Shown piece after piece: positions 10,917 to 20,600 of a stretch of 64,000 nucleotides of DNA; the stretch's first letter is position 1, and each line of letters starts with the position of its first letter. The notes below the pieces were generated by a model that did not search any database, was not told where the DNA came from, and saw only the letters and a list, made by a program, of their open reading frames with translations. The stretch is from assembly GCF_009193305.1 (NCBI RefSeq), contig NZ_WBVS01000006.1:90029-154028 (forward strand), given 5' to 3'. The position numbers and the translations under genes are program-made. This stretch comes from Bifidobacterium cebidarum. Its GTDB lineage: Bacteria > Actinomycetota > Actinomycetes > Actinomycetales > Bifidobacteriaceae.

Positions 10917-10947
10917 CTTGGCTTCCCTCCATTCGAGGGAAGCCAAG
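10917..10947 (+). terminator. Hairpin after rpoD
   Basis: 13-bp perfect stem (CTTGGCTTCCCTC and complement, loop CATTC) directly after the rpoD stop. No T-run follows, so it may only attenuate, process or stabilise the rpoD end before parE. Confidence 0.55.
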
Positions 10948-10974
10948 ATGGTATTAGAGAGAAATTAAGGATTT

Positions 10975-13302
10975 ATGGCCACAGAAGAATACGGCGCGAA
11001 GGATCTTGCCGTCCTTGAAGGCCTCGACGCGGTACGCAAGCGTCCGGGCATGTACATTGGCACCACCGACTCGCAAGGCCTCATGCATTGCCTGTGGGAG
11101 ATCATCGATAACTCCGTCGATGAGGCATTGGCGGGGTTCTGCACGGATATCACGGTGACCTTGCACACCGATGGTTCGGTGGAAGTGGCAGACAACGGTC
11201 GAGGCATCCCGGTCGATAAGGAGCCCAAGACCGGCTTGTCCGGTGTGGAAGTGGTACTCACCAAGCTGCACGCCGGTGCCAAGTTCGGCAACTCCTCCTA
11301 TAACGCGGTCGGCGGCCTGCATGGCGTGGGCTCCTCCGTGGTGAACGCATTGAGCTCACGACTGGATGTGGAAGTCGATCGTGACGGCAAAACGCACCAT
11401 ATGTCTTTCCATCAAGGTCATCCGGGCGTCTACACGGATGCTGATCCGGCCAACCCATCGCCGGATTCCCCGTTCAAACGCACCCGAAAGAATCGTCCCA
11501 CCGAGCTGGAAATCATCGGTAAGGTGAGTCCGAAGACCACCGGCACGCGAATCCGGTACTGGGCCGATCCTGAGATTTTCAACAAAACCGCCGAGTTCTC
11601 CTATGAGCAGCTGGTGGATCGTGTACGCCAAACCAGCTTCCTGGTTCCTGGGCTCAAAATCACCATCGTTGATGAAAACGTTCCGGAACATGCAGTCGCC
11701 GATCAGGGGGAACCGGCAGCCGACGCATCAACGGTGGATTCTGCACCGCTGCCGTTGCCCATGGACCAATCCGTCGCATCCGATGATTCCTCCAGGCAGC
11801 CAGCCGAAGCCGGTGCGATTGAGGTTCGGGAACAGTCGGACAACGGCGAAGAGGATTTCTCGCTCAACGCGTCCGATGAGGTCGTGGACGGCGCGTTCGG
11901 CGAACAGCCGGCGCATCCGCGTGTGGTGGAATTCCGCCACACCGGCGGCGTCAAGGACTTCGTGGACTTCCTCTCCAAAGGCGAGCCGGTTTCCGATATC
12001 TGGCGTATCCAGGGTGAAGGCACCTACAAGGAGGAAACCCAGGCCGTGGGCGAGGGCGGCGAACTGCACGCCCAGGAAATCGAACGCACTTGCGGCATCG
12101 ACATCGCACTGCGCTGGGTGAACGGCTACGACACCACGATCAGAAGCTTCGTGAACATCGTGGAGACGCCGGGCGGCGGCACCCACGTGGACGGCTTCAT
12201 GAACGGCATCACCAAGCAGATTCGCAAAGCCGTGGAAGACAATGCCCGCAAGCTCAAAGTGAATCTCAAAGACTCCGCCATGAAGGTGGAGCGCGATGAC
12301 ATTCAGGCAGGTCTTGTCGCGGTAATCACCGCGCGCGTGGCCGAACCGCAATTCCAGGGCCAGACCAAGGATATGCTCGGCACCGCACAGGTCAAGCCGA
12401 TTGCCACCAGGCTTACCGATAAGCAGTTCGGCGAGATGATCACCGGCTCCAAGCGCGGCTACAAGGAGCAATCCGGCCGCGTACTGGAGAAGATCGTGGG
12501 GGAGATGCATGCCCGCATCCAATCCCGCAAAGCCAAGGAAGTCACCCGCCGTAAGAACGCGCTTGAATCGGCTTCCATGCCGGCCAAACTCTCCGATTGC
12601 CAGCCCGGCAATGATGACATCGCCGAACTGTTCATCGTGGAGGGCGACTCCGCACTCGGTACCGCCAAGGCCGCACGCAACGCCGGCTTCCAGGCGCTAC
12701 TGCCGATTCGAGGCAAAATCCTCAACGTGCAGAAGGCATCGATCACGCAGATGCTGTCCAACAAGGAGTGTGCGGCAATCATCCAGGTGGTCGGCGCCGG
12801 CTCAGGCCAGAGCTTCGACATCGAACAGTCCCGCTACCACAAGATCATCATGATGACCGATGCCGATGTGGATGGCGCACACATCCGCATTCTGCTGCTC
12901 ACCTTGTTCTACCGGTACATGCGTCCGCTGATCGAGCACGGCTATGTGTATGCCGCCGTGCCGCCGTTGCACCGCATCGCGTTGACCGGCTCGCGTAAGG
13001 GCGAATACATCTACACGTATTCCGATGACGAGCTGGCCGGCAAACTGGCCGACCTTGATAAGCAGCACATCGGCTACAACGATGACATCCAGCGCTACAA
13101 GGGTCTGGGTGAAATGGATGCCGACCAGCTGGCCGACACCACCATGGACCCACGCACCCGCATGCTGCGCCGCATTCGTATGGAAGACGCCGCTCAAGCC
13201 TCCGAAATCTTCAGCCTGCTCATGGGCGACGACGTGCCGCCGCGCAAACAGTTCATCGTGGATAACGCCGACGATTTCGACCGCTCCAAGATCGATACCT
13301 GA
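10975..13302 (+). CDS. parE: DNA topoisomerase IV subunit B (GyrB/ParE family)
   Basis: ATPase subunit of a type IIA topoisomerase, 775 aa. The GHKL ATP site is visible (DNSVDEALAG, DNGRGIPVD, VGGLHGVGSSVVNALS), as are the TOPRIM motifs (EGDSALGTAK, MMTDADVDGAHI) and PIRGKILNVQKA. EGDSALGTAK rather than EGDSAGGSAK argues for ParE over GyrB, as does pairing with the gyrA/parC-like gene at 36.5 kb in the same window. Residues about 230-310 carry an acidic, Ala/Ser/Pro-rich insertion inside the transducer region that is not part of the conserved fold. The AAGGA just upstream gives a normal start. Confidence 0.93.
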   Translation: MATEEYGAKDLAVLEGLDAVRKRPGMYIGTTDSQGLMHCLWEIIDNSVDEALAGFCTDITVTLHTDGSVEVADNGRGIPVDKEPKTGLSGVEVVLTKLHAGAKFGNSSYNAVGGLHGVGSSVVNALSSRLDVEVDRDGKTHHMSFHQGHPGVYTDADPANPSPDSPFKRTRKNRPTELEIIGKVSPKTTGTRIRYWADPEIFNKTAEFSYEQLVDRVRQTSFLVPGLKITIVDENVPEHAVADQGEPAADASTVDSAPLPLPMDQSVASDDSSRQPAEAGAIEVREQSDNGEEDFSLNASDEVVDGAFGEQPAHPRVVEFRHTGGVKDFVDFLSKGEPVSDIWRIQGEGTYKEETQAVGEGGELHAQEIERTCGIDIALRWVNGYDTTIRSFVNIVETPGGGTHVDGFMNGITKQIRKAVEDNARKLKVNLKDSAMKVERDDIQAGLVAVITARVAEPQFQGQTKDMLGTAQVKPIATRLTDKQFGEMITGSKRGYKEQSGRVLEKIVGEMHARIQSRKAKEVTRRKNALESASMPAKLSDCQPGNDDIAELFIVEGDSALGTAKAARNAGFQALLPIRGKILNVQKASITQMLSNKECAAIIQVVGAGSGQSFDIEQSRYHKIIMMTDADVDGAHIRILLLTLFYRYMRPLIEHGYVYAAVPPLHRIALTGSRKGEYIYTYSDDELAGKLADLDKQHIGYNDDIQRYKGLGEMDADQLADTTMDPRTRMLRRIRMEDAAQASEIFSLLMGDDVPPRKQFIVDNADDFDRSKIDT

Positions 13303-13330
13303 TAGAGCGTTCCGGTTCTCCTTTCCTCGG

Positions 13331-13387
13331 TTGCCCTTCTGCTGAACTCTGAACTCAGATGATGATTCCGGCTCAACAGAAGGGCAA
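13331..13387. terminator. Probable terminator between convergent parE and the DUF4173-like gene
   Basis: 11-bp perfect arms (TTGCCCTTCTG and complement) that extend with TGA/TCA, enclosing a loop of about 35 nt. It sits in the 110-bp convergent gap. Confidence 0.6.
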
Positions 13388-13412
13388 TGTATTGGGGCTG
13401 GCTCAAGAGCGG

Positions 13413-14906
13413 TCACAAATCGGAGACCACGGTTCCGAAATACGTATTCCACGTATTGACTACCCAATTCGGATTGCTCAATCCCAAGGCCAGCCACCAT
13501 AGCAGTATCAATACGAATGTGATGCCGATTAACGGCAGTCGCGCGACGAACAGACGCGCCAAAGCCAACGCAAGCACTACCGCCAGCAAGACGATGAAGG
13601 TCAATGACAGCCATCTGAGCCAAGTCAGGCCATAGGCATCGATGTACAGCCAAAGACGCATGGCCGAGGAAGCAAGCATGACGCCGGTCGCCAAGACGAG
13701 ACCGACCTGCAGCATCGTGACGAGCCTGGTACGTGACGTGAACGTAAGTACGAGGCCAAAGCCGGCAAGATTCAACGCGGTCACAAGCAGTAGCTGAAAG
13801 AATCCCTGACGTGCATATTCGGCGTATGTGTATCCGGCGGGAAGTCCGGCGCCGGCAAAGAGGAACGTGAACTGCACGACGCAGAATACGGCATAGAGCG
13901 CCAGAACGATCATCAACACCGTAGCGGTAATGGCGGGGTCGAAGAGCCCATGTTTTTCCGCGTTGCGGAGAGCGGTGAGTTTCGGCTCCTCGTTTCGCGT
14001 GTCCACGCTGACCAAGAGCGAGGCCAGGAATGGAAATGGGATAAGAACGGCCATCGTATGCCAAAGCAGTGCGGTGAAGTCGAGGTGATTGAACGCATGC
14101 ACCACAACGTAGGAGAATATTTCATCCGCCTGCATGAGCAGGGGGATCAGCAGACACAGAATCGGCAGACTGATGAGCATCGCAATACCGATTTTGCGCA
14201 GCATATCGTTTCGCACGGCGATGACATCGTTATCAGCGTCGCGCGAGCCATGAAGACACAGCGAACAGGTTTGCGCCAACATGCGCCAATGGGTGAATAG
14301 GCTGACGGTCCAACCTTGCAGCCATCGAAACATGATGTTGGCGGGTTGGTTCGGCGCGAAATTCGTGGTGGATAGCTGCAACGCCAGCATCAGCAGCGAG
14401 GGGAGCGCGATGACGCTGGTCAATGTCGCATACCAGTAATTAGGGGATGGCAGCGCCATGAACATGTCGCTGTGATCGGGGATGCCATAGGTGAAGGAAT
14501 CATCATTGATGATGAGCCACACGCTGAGTGCCCCGATGACCGCCGCGCTGGTCCACCACAGCGCGTTGCGATAGGCGCGACGAATGAACAATGCGATGAT
14601 GGCCGCAAGGCAGGTCAGGCACAGGAGCGCCCAACGAATCCATAGGGAAAGCCATGCCGATGCAACGAGTGAGATTGCCCTAGGCCAGGTATCGGAGAGC
14701 ATGAGACGATCGAACGCGAATGGGATAAGCAATGCGGCGACGAGCAACATGAGTCGCCGTTTGATTGCGGGCAGGGCTTGGGGCCGGGCCGTGGGATGAG
14801 CGGCTGGAGTGGGGCTGGTGGGCTGCATGGCTGACCCAGGCTGACTGCTTGATTCGGGAGTGAACGGCGGTGGTGTTGGGTGCGCGGTGGGATATTGAGT
14901 ACGCAT
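13413..14906 (-). CDS. DUF4173/DUF4153-like polytopic membrane protein
   Basis: A 497-aa membrane protein. A Pro/Thr/Ser-rich cytoplasmic N terminus of about 45 residues precedes ten or more hydrophobic segments. The FLFAGAGLPAGYTYAEYARQGFFQLLLVTALNLAG stretch near residue 340 carries the Y-Y-AEYARxGFxQL signature I associate with DUF4173 proteins. No enzymatic motif is visible. There is no Shine-Dalgarno site before the ATG. Instead a TACGAT hexamer lies 6 nt upstream, so the transcript is probably leaderless. Palindromic TATCG-aaaaa-CGATA repeats overlap the promoter and suggest a repressor. The function is unknown. Confidence 0.82.
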   Translation of the reverse strand: MRTQYPTAHPTPPPFTPESSSQPGSAMQPTSPTPAAHPTARPQALPAIKRRLMLLVAALLIPFAFDRLMLSDTWPRAISLVASAWLSLWIRWALLCLTCLAAIIALFIRRAYRNALWWTSAAVIGALSVWLIINDDSFTYGIPDHSDMFMALPSPNYWYATLTSVIALPSLLMLALQLSTTNFAPNQPANIMFRWLQGWTVSLFTHWRMLAQTCSLCLHGSRDADNDVIAVRNDMLRKIGIAMLISLPILCLLIPLLMQADEIFSYVVVHAFNHLDFTALLWHTMAVLIPFPFLASLLVSVDTRNEEPKLTALRNAEKHGLFDPAITATVLMIVLALYAVFCVVQFTFLFAGAGLPAGYTYAEYARQGFFQLLLVTALNLAGFGLVLTFTSRTRLVTMLQVGLVLATGVMLASSAMRLWLYIDAYGLTWLRWLSLTFIVLLAVVLALALARLFVARLPLIGITFVLILLWWLALGLSNPNWVVNTWNTYFGTVVSDL

Positions 14907-14912
14907 ATGCGC

Positions 14913-14953
14913 ATCGTATAATATCGAAAAACGATATATCTATATCGAAAAAC
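14913..14953 (-). promoter_or_regulatory. Probable leaderless promoter and operator repeats of the DUF4173-like gene
   Basis: On the minus strand TACGAT (14913-14918) is placed 6 nt before the ATG. Just upstream lies the dyad TATCG-AAAAA-CGATA (14922-14936), and TATCGAAAAAC recurs at 14943-14953, 21 bp further on. The two copies sit on the same helix face across the -10/-35 spacer, as expected for a dimeric repressor. The regulator is unknown. Confidence 0.5.
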
Positions 14954-15054
14954 AATTCTTCACTGATTGTGCATATTGATATTCGATATGTACTTGCCTG
15001 TCGTTCTGATGTGGCGGTGCACGGCGGTTTTCTTCCGGGTTTTACCGGCGTGTT

Positions 15055-15076
15055 GCTTACTTACTGTTCGGTAAGC
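15055..15076. promoter_or_regulatory. Operator-like dyad upstream of the MFS gene
   Basis: GCTTAC (15055-15060) and GTAAGC (15071-15076) are perfect inverted arms around a 10-bp core containing TTACTGTTCG, a shape common for TetR-family operators. It lies 58 bp before the proposed MFS start. No regulator gene is adjacent. Confidence 0.4.
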
Positions 15077-15133
15077 TAGGTGACATCGTTATCACGAACA
15101 GTGTTGTTTCGTTGTATGAAAGGTGTTGCGACT

Positions 15134-16324
15134 ATGGCCAGTTTGCTGCTTGCCGTAATTTACGTGGCGTTCATCAGCCTGGGGTTGCCTGATGCGTTGC
15201 TGGGGGCTGCATGGCCAACGATGAGCCAGGACCTCGCCGTGCCGGTCTCATGGGCGGGTGGCATCTCGGCGGTGATCTCCATGTTCACCATCGTGTCCGC
15301 CTTGCTCTCGGATCGCATGACTCTGAAGTTCGGAGCAGGGCGCGTCACGGCCGTCTCCGTGGCGCTGACCGCGGCGGCGCTGGCCGGCTTCTCTGTTGCC
15401 CCGAATTATTGGATTCTGTTGCTGATTGCCGTACCTTATGGTCTAGGCGCGGGCGGCGTGGATGCGGCACTGAACAATTACGTGGCCGTGCATTACGAAA
15501 GCCGCCATATGAGCTGGCTGCACTGCATGTGGGGCGTCGGCGCATCCATTGGCCCGTACATCATGGGCTTTGCGCTGTCCAACGGGCAAGGCTGGCCATG
15601 GGGATATCGATACATCGCCATCCTGCAGGTGGTACTCACCGTGATTCTGGTAATGAGTCTGCCGCTATGGAAATCCCGTAAGCACACCGTGAGTGAGGAA
15701 CGGGCCAGTGCCTCCGATGATTCGTCCTCTCGGGCTGAACGCAAGCCCCTGGGTGTGGCCGGCGTACTGGCCATTCGTGGCGCCAAAGAAATCCTCATCA
15801 TGTTCTTCTGCTATTGCGCCATCGAAACCACGGCCGGCTTATGGGCCTCCAGCTACATGGTGCTGCATGGCGGCGTGGATAAGATCACCGCCGCCAGCTG
15901 GGCCAGCCTGTTCTACGTCGGCATCACGGTGGGCCGTGGCTTGTCCGGATTCATCACCATGAAGCTTTCCGATCCTGCGATGATTCGTCTGGGTCAGGTT
16001 CTGGTGTTGGCTGGCATCGTTGTCATGTTCGTGCCGCTGCCGCATCACCTGGGTATTGTGATTGGCCTCGTGGTGGTCGGCCTCGGATGCGCGCCGATCT
16101 ATCCGTGCGTCATTCATTCCACGCCCACGTATTTCGGCGAGGAGAACTCGCAGGCCATCGTCGGCGTGCAGATGGCATGTGCCTATATGGGTTCGCTGCT
16201 GATGCCGCCGGTGTTCGGCATCATCGCGCAATACATCACCATTGCGCTCTATCCGTGGTATCTGCTGCTGTTCCTGGTGCTGATGACCGTCATGCATGAG
16301 AGCTTGCGCAAGATTCGCGGCTAG
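15134..16324 (+). CDS. MFS transporter
   Basis: Major facilitator carrier of about 396 aa with some 12 hydrophobic segments in two halves joined by a charged loop (residues about 190-212). It begins MASLLLAVIYVAFISLGLPDALLG, a pattern seen in the fucose/glucose-type MFS carriers that start with a GLPDxLxG segment. The ATG at 15134 is chosen for AAAGG ten bases upstream; ATGs at 15116 and 15080 lack a site. The substrate cannot be deduced, though ribokinase next door makes a sugar possible. An operator-like dyad lies upstream. Confidence 0.85.
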   Translation: MASLLLAVIYVAFISLGLPDALLGAAWPTMSQDLAVPVSWAGGISAVISMFTIVSALLSDRMTLKFGAGRVTAVSVALTAAALAGFSVAPNYWILLLIAVPYGLGAGGVDAALNNYVAVHYESRHMSWLHCMWGVGASIGPYIMGFALSNGQGWPWGYRYIAILQVVLTVILVMSLPLWKSRKHTVSEERASASDDSSSRAERKPLGVAGVLAIRGAKEILIMFFCYCAIETTAGLWASSYMVLHGGVDKITAASWASLFYVGITVGRGLSGFITMKLSDPAMIRLGQVLVLAGIVVMFVPLPHHLGIVIGLVVVGLGCAPIYPCVIHSTPTYFGEENSQAIVGVQMACAYMGSLLMPPVFGIIAQYITIALYPWYLLLFLVLMTVMHESLRKIRG

Positions 16325-16449
16325 TCATCTGCGTGGATTGTTCGACGGCTGTGTTCGGGTGCCCATAATGGCGGAATGCAGCCGTTTTGTTATCTTTTGT
16401 TGCTCTTTGATTCGACCTTTGGCCCATGGGCCTACTATGCTGTGCAACC

Positions 16450-17439
16450 ATGGAGAAAAGTGAAGAACATGAGCAGATGCCCGAACCGGTGCGTGATCGA
16501 CTGGAAGCATTGGGTAAGGCACAGGGTTCTGTGATCGTAGTCGGCTCCATGAATGCCGACTACACGGTAAGCACGAAACGACTGCCCAAGCCGGGCGAAA
16601 CCGTGAACGGCGGTGCCATGAAGGTGCTGCCAGGAGGTAAGGGCGCAAACCAAGCATCCGCCGCAGCACGACTGGGTGCCAACGTACAGCTGCTGGGTGC
16701 CGTGGGAGATGACGCGAACGCGGACTTCCTGCTGAGCAAGCTGGATGAAGCTGGCGTGGACACCGCTGATATTCTGCATGTGGAAGGTCCGAGCGGCACC
16801 ACGTTGATTACCGTGAGTGCCGAAGGTGAGAACACCATTGTCTACTCGCCGGGATCCAATTCCAAGGCGAGCGCCGGATATGTGCAGTCCCATCGCGATA
16901 CCATCGCGCAATGCGCGGTGCTGGGCCTGTGCTTGGAGAGTCCGATTTCCACGGTGATTGCCGCAGCTCAGACCGCCCATGAAGCCGGTGTGACCGTGCT
17001 GCTCAATGATTCGCCGTTCATGGACGAGTTGCCGCACGAGTTGGTGGAAGCCACTGATATTCTGCTCGTCAACCAGCATGAAGTGGCGCAATTGCTGGGC
17101 TTGCCTGATGACGGTGCCGCAGAATACGACTGGTACGAAGTGGTGTCTCGCTTCACTGATTACGGTTTCGATCGCGCCATTGTGACGCTTGGCGCTTCGG
17201 GATCCATCGTAATTGAGGATGGCCGTTGGCACCGCGTTTCCGCCGCCCAGGTGGATGCTGTGGATACCACTGGTTGTGGTGATTCCTTCATGGGTACCGT
17301 GCTCGCTGGTCTGGCCGCGAAGTTCACGCTATTGCAGTCCGCGCAGATTGGTTCCTATGTTTCCGCTTATGCGGCTACCAAACTTGGCGCGCAAAGTGCC
17401 TATGGCACAGCTGAAGAGGTTATCGAATACTTCAGCTGA
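16450..17439 (+). CDS. rbsK: Ribokinase (PfkB family)
   Basis: Sugar kinase phosphorylating ribose (or a related furanose) with ATP. The N-terminal VVGSMNADYTVSTKRLPKPGETVNGG and PGGKGANQASAAARLG segments form the substrate site. DTTGCGDSFMGTVLAG near the C terminus is PfkB signature 2, with the catalytic Asp and an unusual Cys where most have Ala. An N-terminal extension of about 28 residues precedes the core. The start is uncertain: ATG 16450 has no ribosome site, and TACTAT at 16433-16438 could give a very short leader. It follows the MFS gene on the same strand, 125 bp away. Confidence 0.9.
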   Translation: MEKSEEHEQMPEPVRDRLEALGKAQGSVIVVGSMNADYTVSTKRLPKPGETVNGGAMKVLPGGKGANQASAAARLGANVQLLGAVGDDANADFLLSKLDEAGVDTADILHVEGPSGTTLITVSAEGENTIVYSPGSNSKASAGYVQSHRDTIAQCAVLGLCLESPISTVIAAAQTAHEAGVTVLLNDSPFMDELPHELVEATDILLVNQHEVAQLLGLPDDGAAEYDWYEVVSRFTDYGFDRAIVTLGASGSIVIEDGRWHRVSAAQVDAVDTTGCGDSFMGTVLAGLAAKFTLLQSAQIGSYVSAYAATKLGAQSAYGTAEEVIEYFS

Positions 17440-17506
17440 TTGTCTAAAACTGATTGCTTGGTTTGGCTTGGTTCGCGCAACGCAGCAAATCTGTGTGCGA
17501 ATCGAT

Positions 17507-17543
17507 GATGCGCCCTGCTGACAGCTCGTCGGTGGGGCGCATC
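17507..17543 (+). terminator. Probable terminator after ribokinase
   Basis: Perfect 9-bp GC-rich arms (GATGCGCCC and GGGCGCATC) followed by TGTTTATT, 68 bp downstream of the rbsK stop. Confidence 0.6.
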
Positions 17544-17581
17544 TGTTTATTGGCTTGAGGTGTGCCTTGATGGGCGGGCTG

Positions 17582-17610
17582 TTGCCATTGTTGACGCGAA
17601 CGACTAGTCT
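17582..17610 (+). promoter_or_regulatory. Leaderless promoter of lhr
   Basis: TTGCCA (17582-17587), 17-bp spacer, TAGTCT (17605-17610), then exactly 7 nt to the ATG at 17618. Transcription would begin at or next to the start codon, and no Shine-Dalgarno site is present. Confidence 0.55.
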
Positions 17611-17617
17611 CGAACAT

Positions 17618-20600
17618 ATGTGCGAAAGTCTGAACCTGTTTGCCGAGCCTACACGGCAATGGTTCATGCACGCGTTCGGACGGCCCACCGAAGCGCAGGA
17701 TCAGGCTTGGCCGGCCATCGGCTCCGGTGATAATGTGCTGGTCATCGCGCCCACTGGCTCCGGCAAAACCTTGGCCGCATTCCTGGCTGCTATCGATCGT
17801 CTCATGGGGCATGGCGGCGCCAAGCGCACGCGATCGAGGCGTACCGGCGTGCGTGTGCTGTACATTTCGCCGTTGAAGGCATTAGCGGTCGATGTGGCCA
17901 AGAATCTTGAACGACCACTCGAAGGCATAGCTGCGCAATGCGAGGCGGAAGGACTCTCCGCACCTGCAATCACCATCGCCAACCGCTCAGGAGACACGAC
18001 GCCACAAGAGCGGAGACGCATCGCTGCGCATCCGCCGGACATTCTGGTCACGACCCCGGAATCTCTGTATCTCTTGCTGACCTCGAAGGCCAGCCGCATC
18101 CTCGCCACGGTGGAAACCGTGATTGTGGATGAGATTCACGCCATGGCTGGTACCAAACGTGGCGCGCATCTGGCGTTGAGCCTTGAGCGGCTGGAGAACC
18201 TTGTCGCCGAATCGCGCAGACGCGAAGCGATGGATGATGCGAATAATGCCGCGATGCAGAAGATGGATGATAACGACAGCGAATCGCAGCCTTCGGCGCG
18301 TATCCAGCGTATCGGACTCTCCGCCACGGTGAATCCGCCCGAAGAGGCCGCTCGATTCCTGGGCGGCGGGAGACCGGTGACCATCATCAACCCCGGTGGC
18401 AGGCCGGCTATGGATTTGAAGATGGTCGAACCGCTGGAAAACATGCGGGATCTGCAGTCTGCGAACGCCAAGCATCGCGCCGGCGGAGTGGACGCGGAAC
18501 GGATGCCGCAGATTAGCGGCGTTACGCCGGCCATGCAACGACTAGCGGAACGCAAAGGAATCGTTGATTCCGGCAATGACTCTTCTGCCATTACGGGTGC
18601 CCGTGGTGACCGCACCGCTGGCTCCATATGGCCTGTGGTGGAACGCAGCATTCTGGATGAGATTCTGGCGCATCACACCACACTCGTGTTCGTGAACTCG
18701 CGTGGCGTTGCCGAAAAACTCACCGCCCGATTGAACGACATGTATGCCGAACGACAGAAGCCCGCTGCGAGTGCTGATGGTATCTCCAAAGACGCCGACC
18801 CTTGGGTCGTAGGCCCTGGCTCTCCTGAGGGGCGTGAGGGTTTTGCCGTGCATTATGACGCTGTGGTCGGTTCCACCACCATGCTGGTCGGCTCACATGA
18901 TGGCGATGATGTGATCGCCATGGCCCATCATGGTTCGGTCTCCAAAGATCGTCGCAAAATGATTGAAGAACGACTGAAACGCGGCGAGCTGCGTTGCGTG
19001 GTGGCGACCTCCAGCTTGGAACTCGGCATCGATATGGGATCGGTGGATTTGGTGATCCAGGTGGACACGCCGTTGTCGGTGTCTTCAGGCTTGCAGCGCG
19101 TGGGCCGAGCCGACCACCAGGTCGGAGGCGTCTCCCATGCGCTGTTCTATCCGCTGACTCGCCAGCAAATCGTCACTTCGGCGGCGAGCCTGGAATCGAT
19201 GATGGCGAGAGATATCGAGCCGCTTGCCGTACCGCGCAATCCTTTGGACGTTCTCGCCCAGCAGACCGTGGCCGCGGCATCCATGCATAATCTCAAAGCG
19301 GACGAATGGTATGCCGCTGTGCGTCGCAGCGCGCCATTCGCCGAACTGCCGCGTGACATGTTCGATGCGGTAATCGGCATGATGGCTGGCGCATACAACA
19401 CCGAAGAATTCTCCGCCTTCAAGCCGCGACTCATGTGGGACAAGGAATCCGGCGTGATTTCCGCCCGTCCGGGCGCGCAAAAGATCGCCGTAACCTCGGG
19501 AGGCACAATTCCGGATCGCGGCCTCTACACGGTGGTGCTGCCCGAATCGGATGCCGGCAAAGGTCAACGTCGCGTCGGCGAATTGGATGAGGAGATGGTC
19601 TATGAGTCACGCGTAGGCGATGTGATTACACTTGGCACTTCCTCGTGGCAGATTCAGGAAATCACCCGTGACCGTGTCGTAGTGACGCCTGCGCCCGGTC
19701 GCACCGCACGATTGCCATTCTGGCATGGCGAAGGCGCCGGACGCGACTACGGCTTCAGCCGTACTATCGGCCGGTTCCTGCGTGAGACCACAGCCGGATT
19801 GGAGCTACCTTCCGGTGCCCCCATGGAAGAGCACCGTCACCACGCGACGACCGAGGGAAGACCTCGGCCAAACTTCACCTTAACTATCACACACCGTCTT
19901 CAACACGACGGTCTTGACTCCAACGCCATCGTCAACCTCGCAGGTCTGCTTGCCGAACAACAAGCTGCCACAGGAGTCGTACCGGATGATAAAACCCTGG
20001 TAGTGGAGCGCACGCGCGACGAGGACGGTGGCTGGCGCATCGTCCTACTCAGTCCATTTGGTCGCCGCGTGCACGAGCCGTGGGCCATGGCCATCAGCTG
20101 CAGACTCGCCACCCGCTACGGTTTCGATGGCCAGGCCTATGCGGCGGATGATGGCATTGTGATTCAGCTGCCGGACGGCGAAGGGCATATTCCGGTAGCC
20201 GACTTGTTCCTCTTCGACCCGGAGGATTTGAAGGCTGATGTGGAGCGTCAGGTCGGTGAATCCGTATTGTTCGCCGCACGATTCCGCGAATGCGCGGCGC
20301 GTTCCCTATTCATGCCGCGATCTGATCCCGGCCGCCGCGTGCCGCTCTGGCAGCAACGACTCAGGGCAGCGCAATTGCTGCAATCGGCCAGAACCGCGAA
20401 AAACTTCCCATTATTGTTGGAAACCGCGCGCGAATGCCTGCAGGATGTCTATGACATGCCCGCGTTGCATGAGGTGATGACCGGACTCGAAGCTGGCAAC
20501 ATCGTCATCAAAGATGTGGAGACTGAGACGCCTTCGCCGTTCGCGGAAAACATTCTGTTCGGTTTCGTGGGCGCAGTGATGTACCAGTATGATCAGCCGC

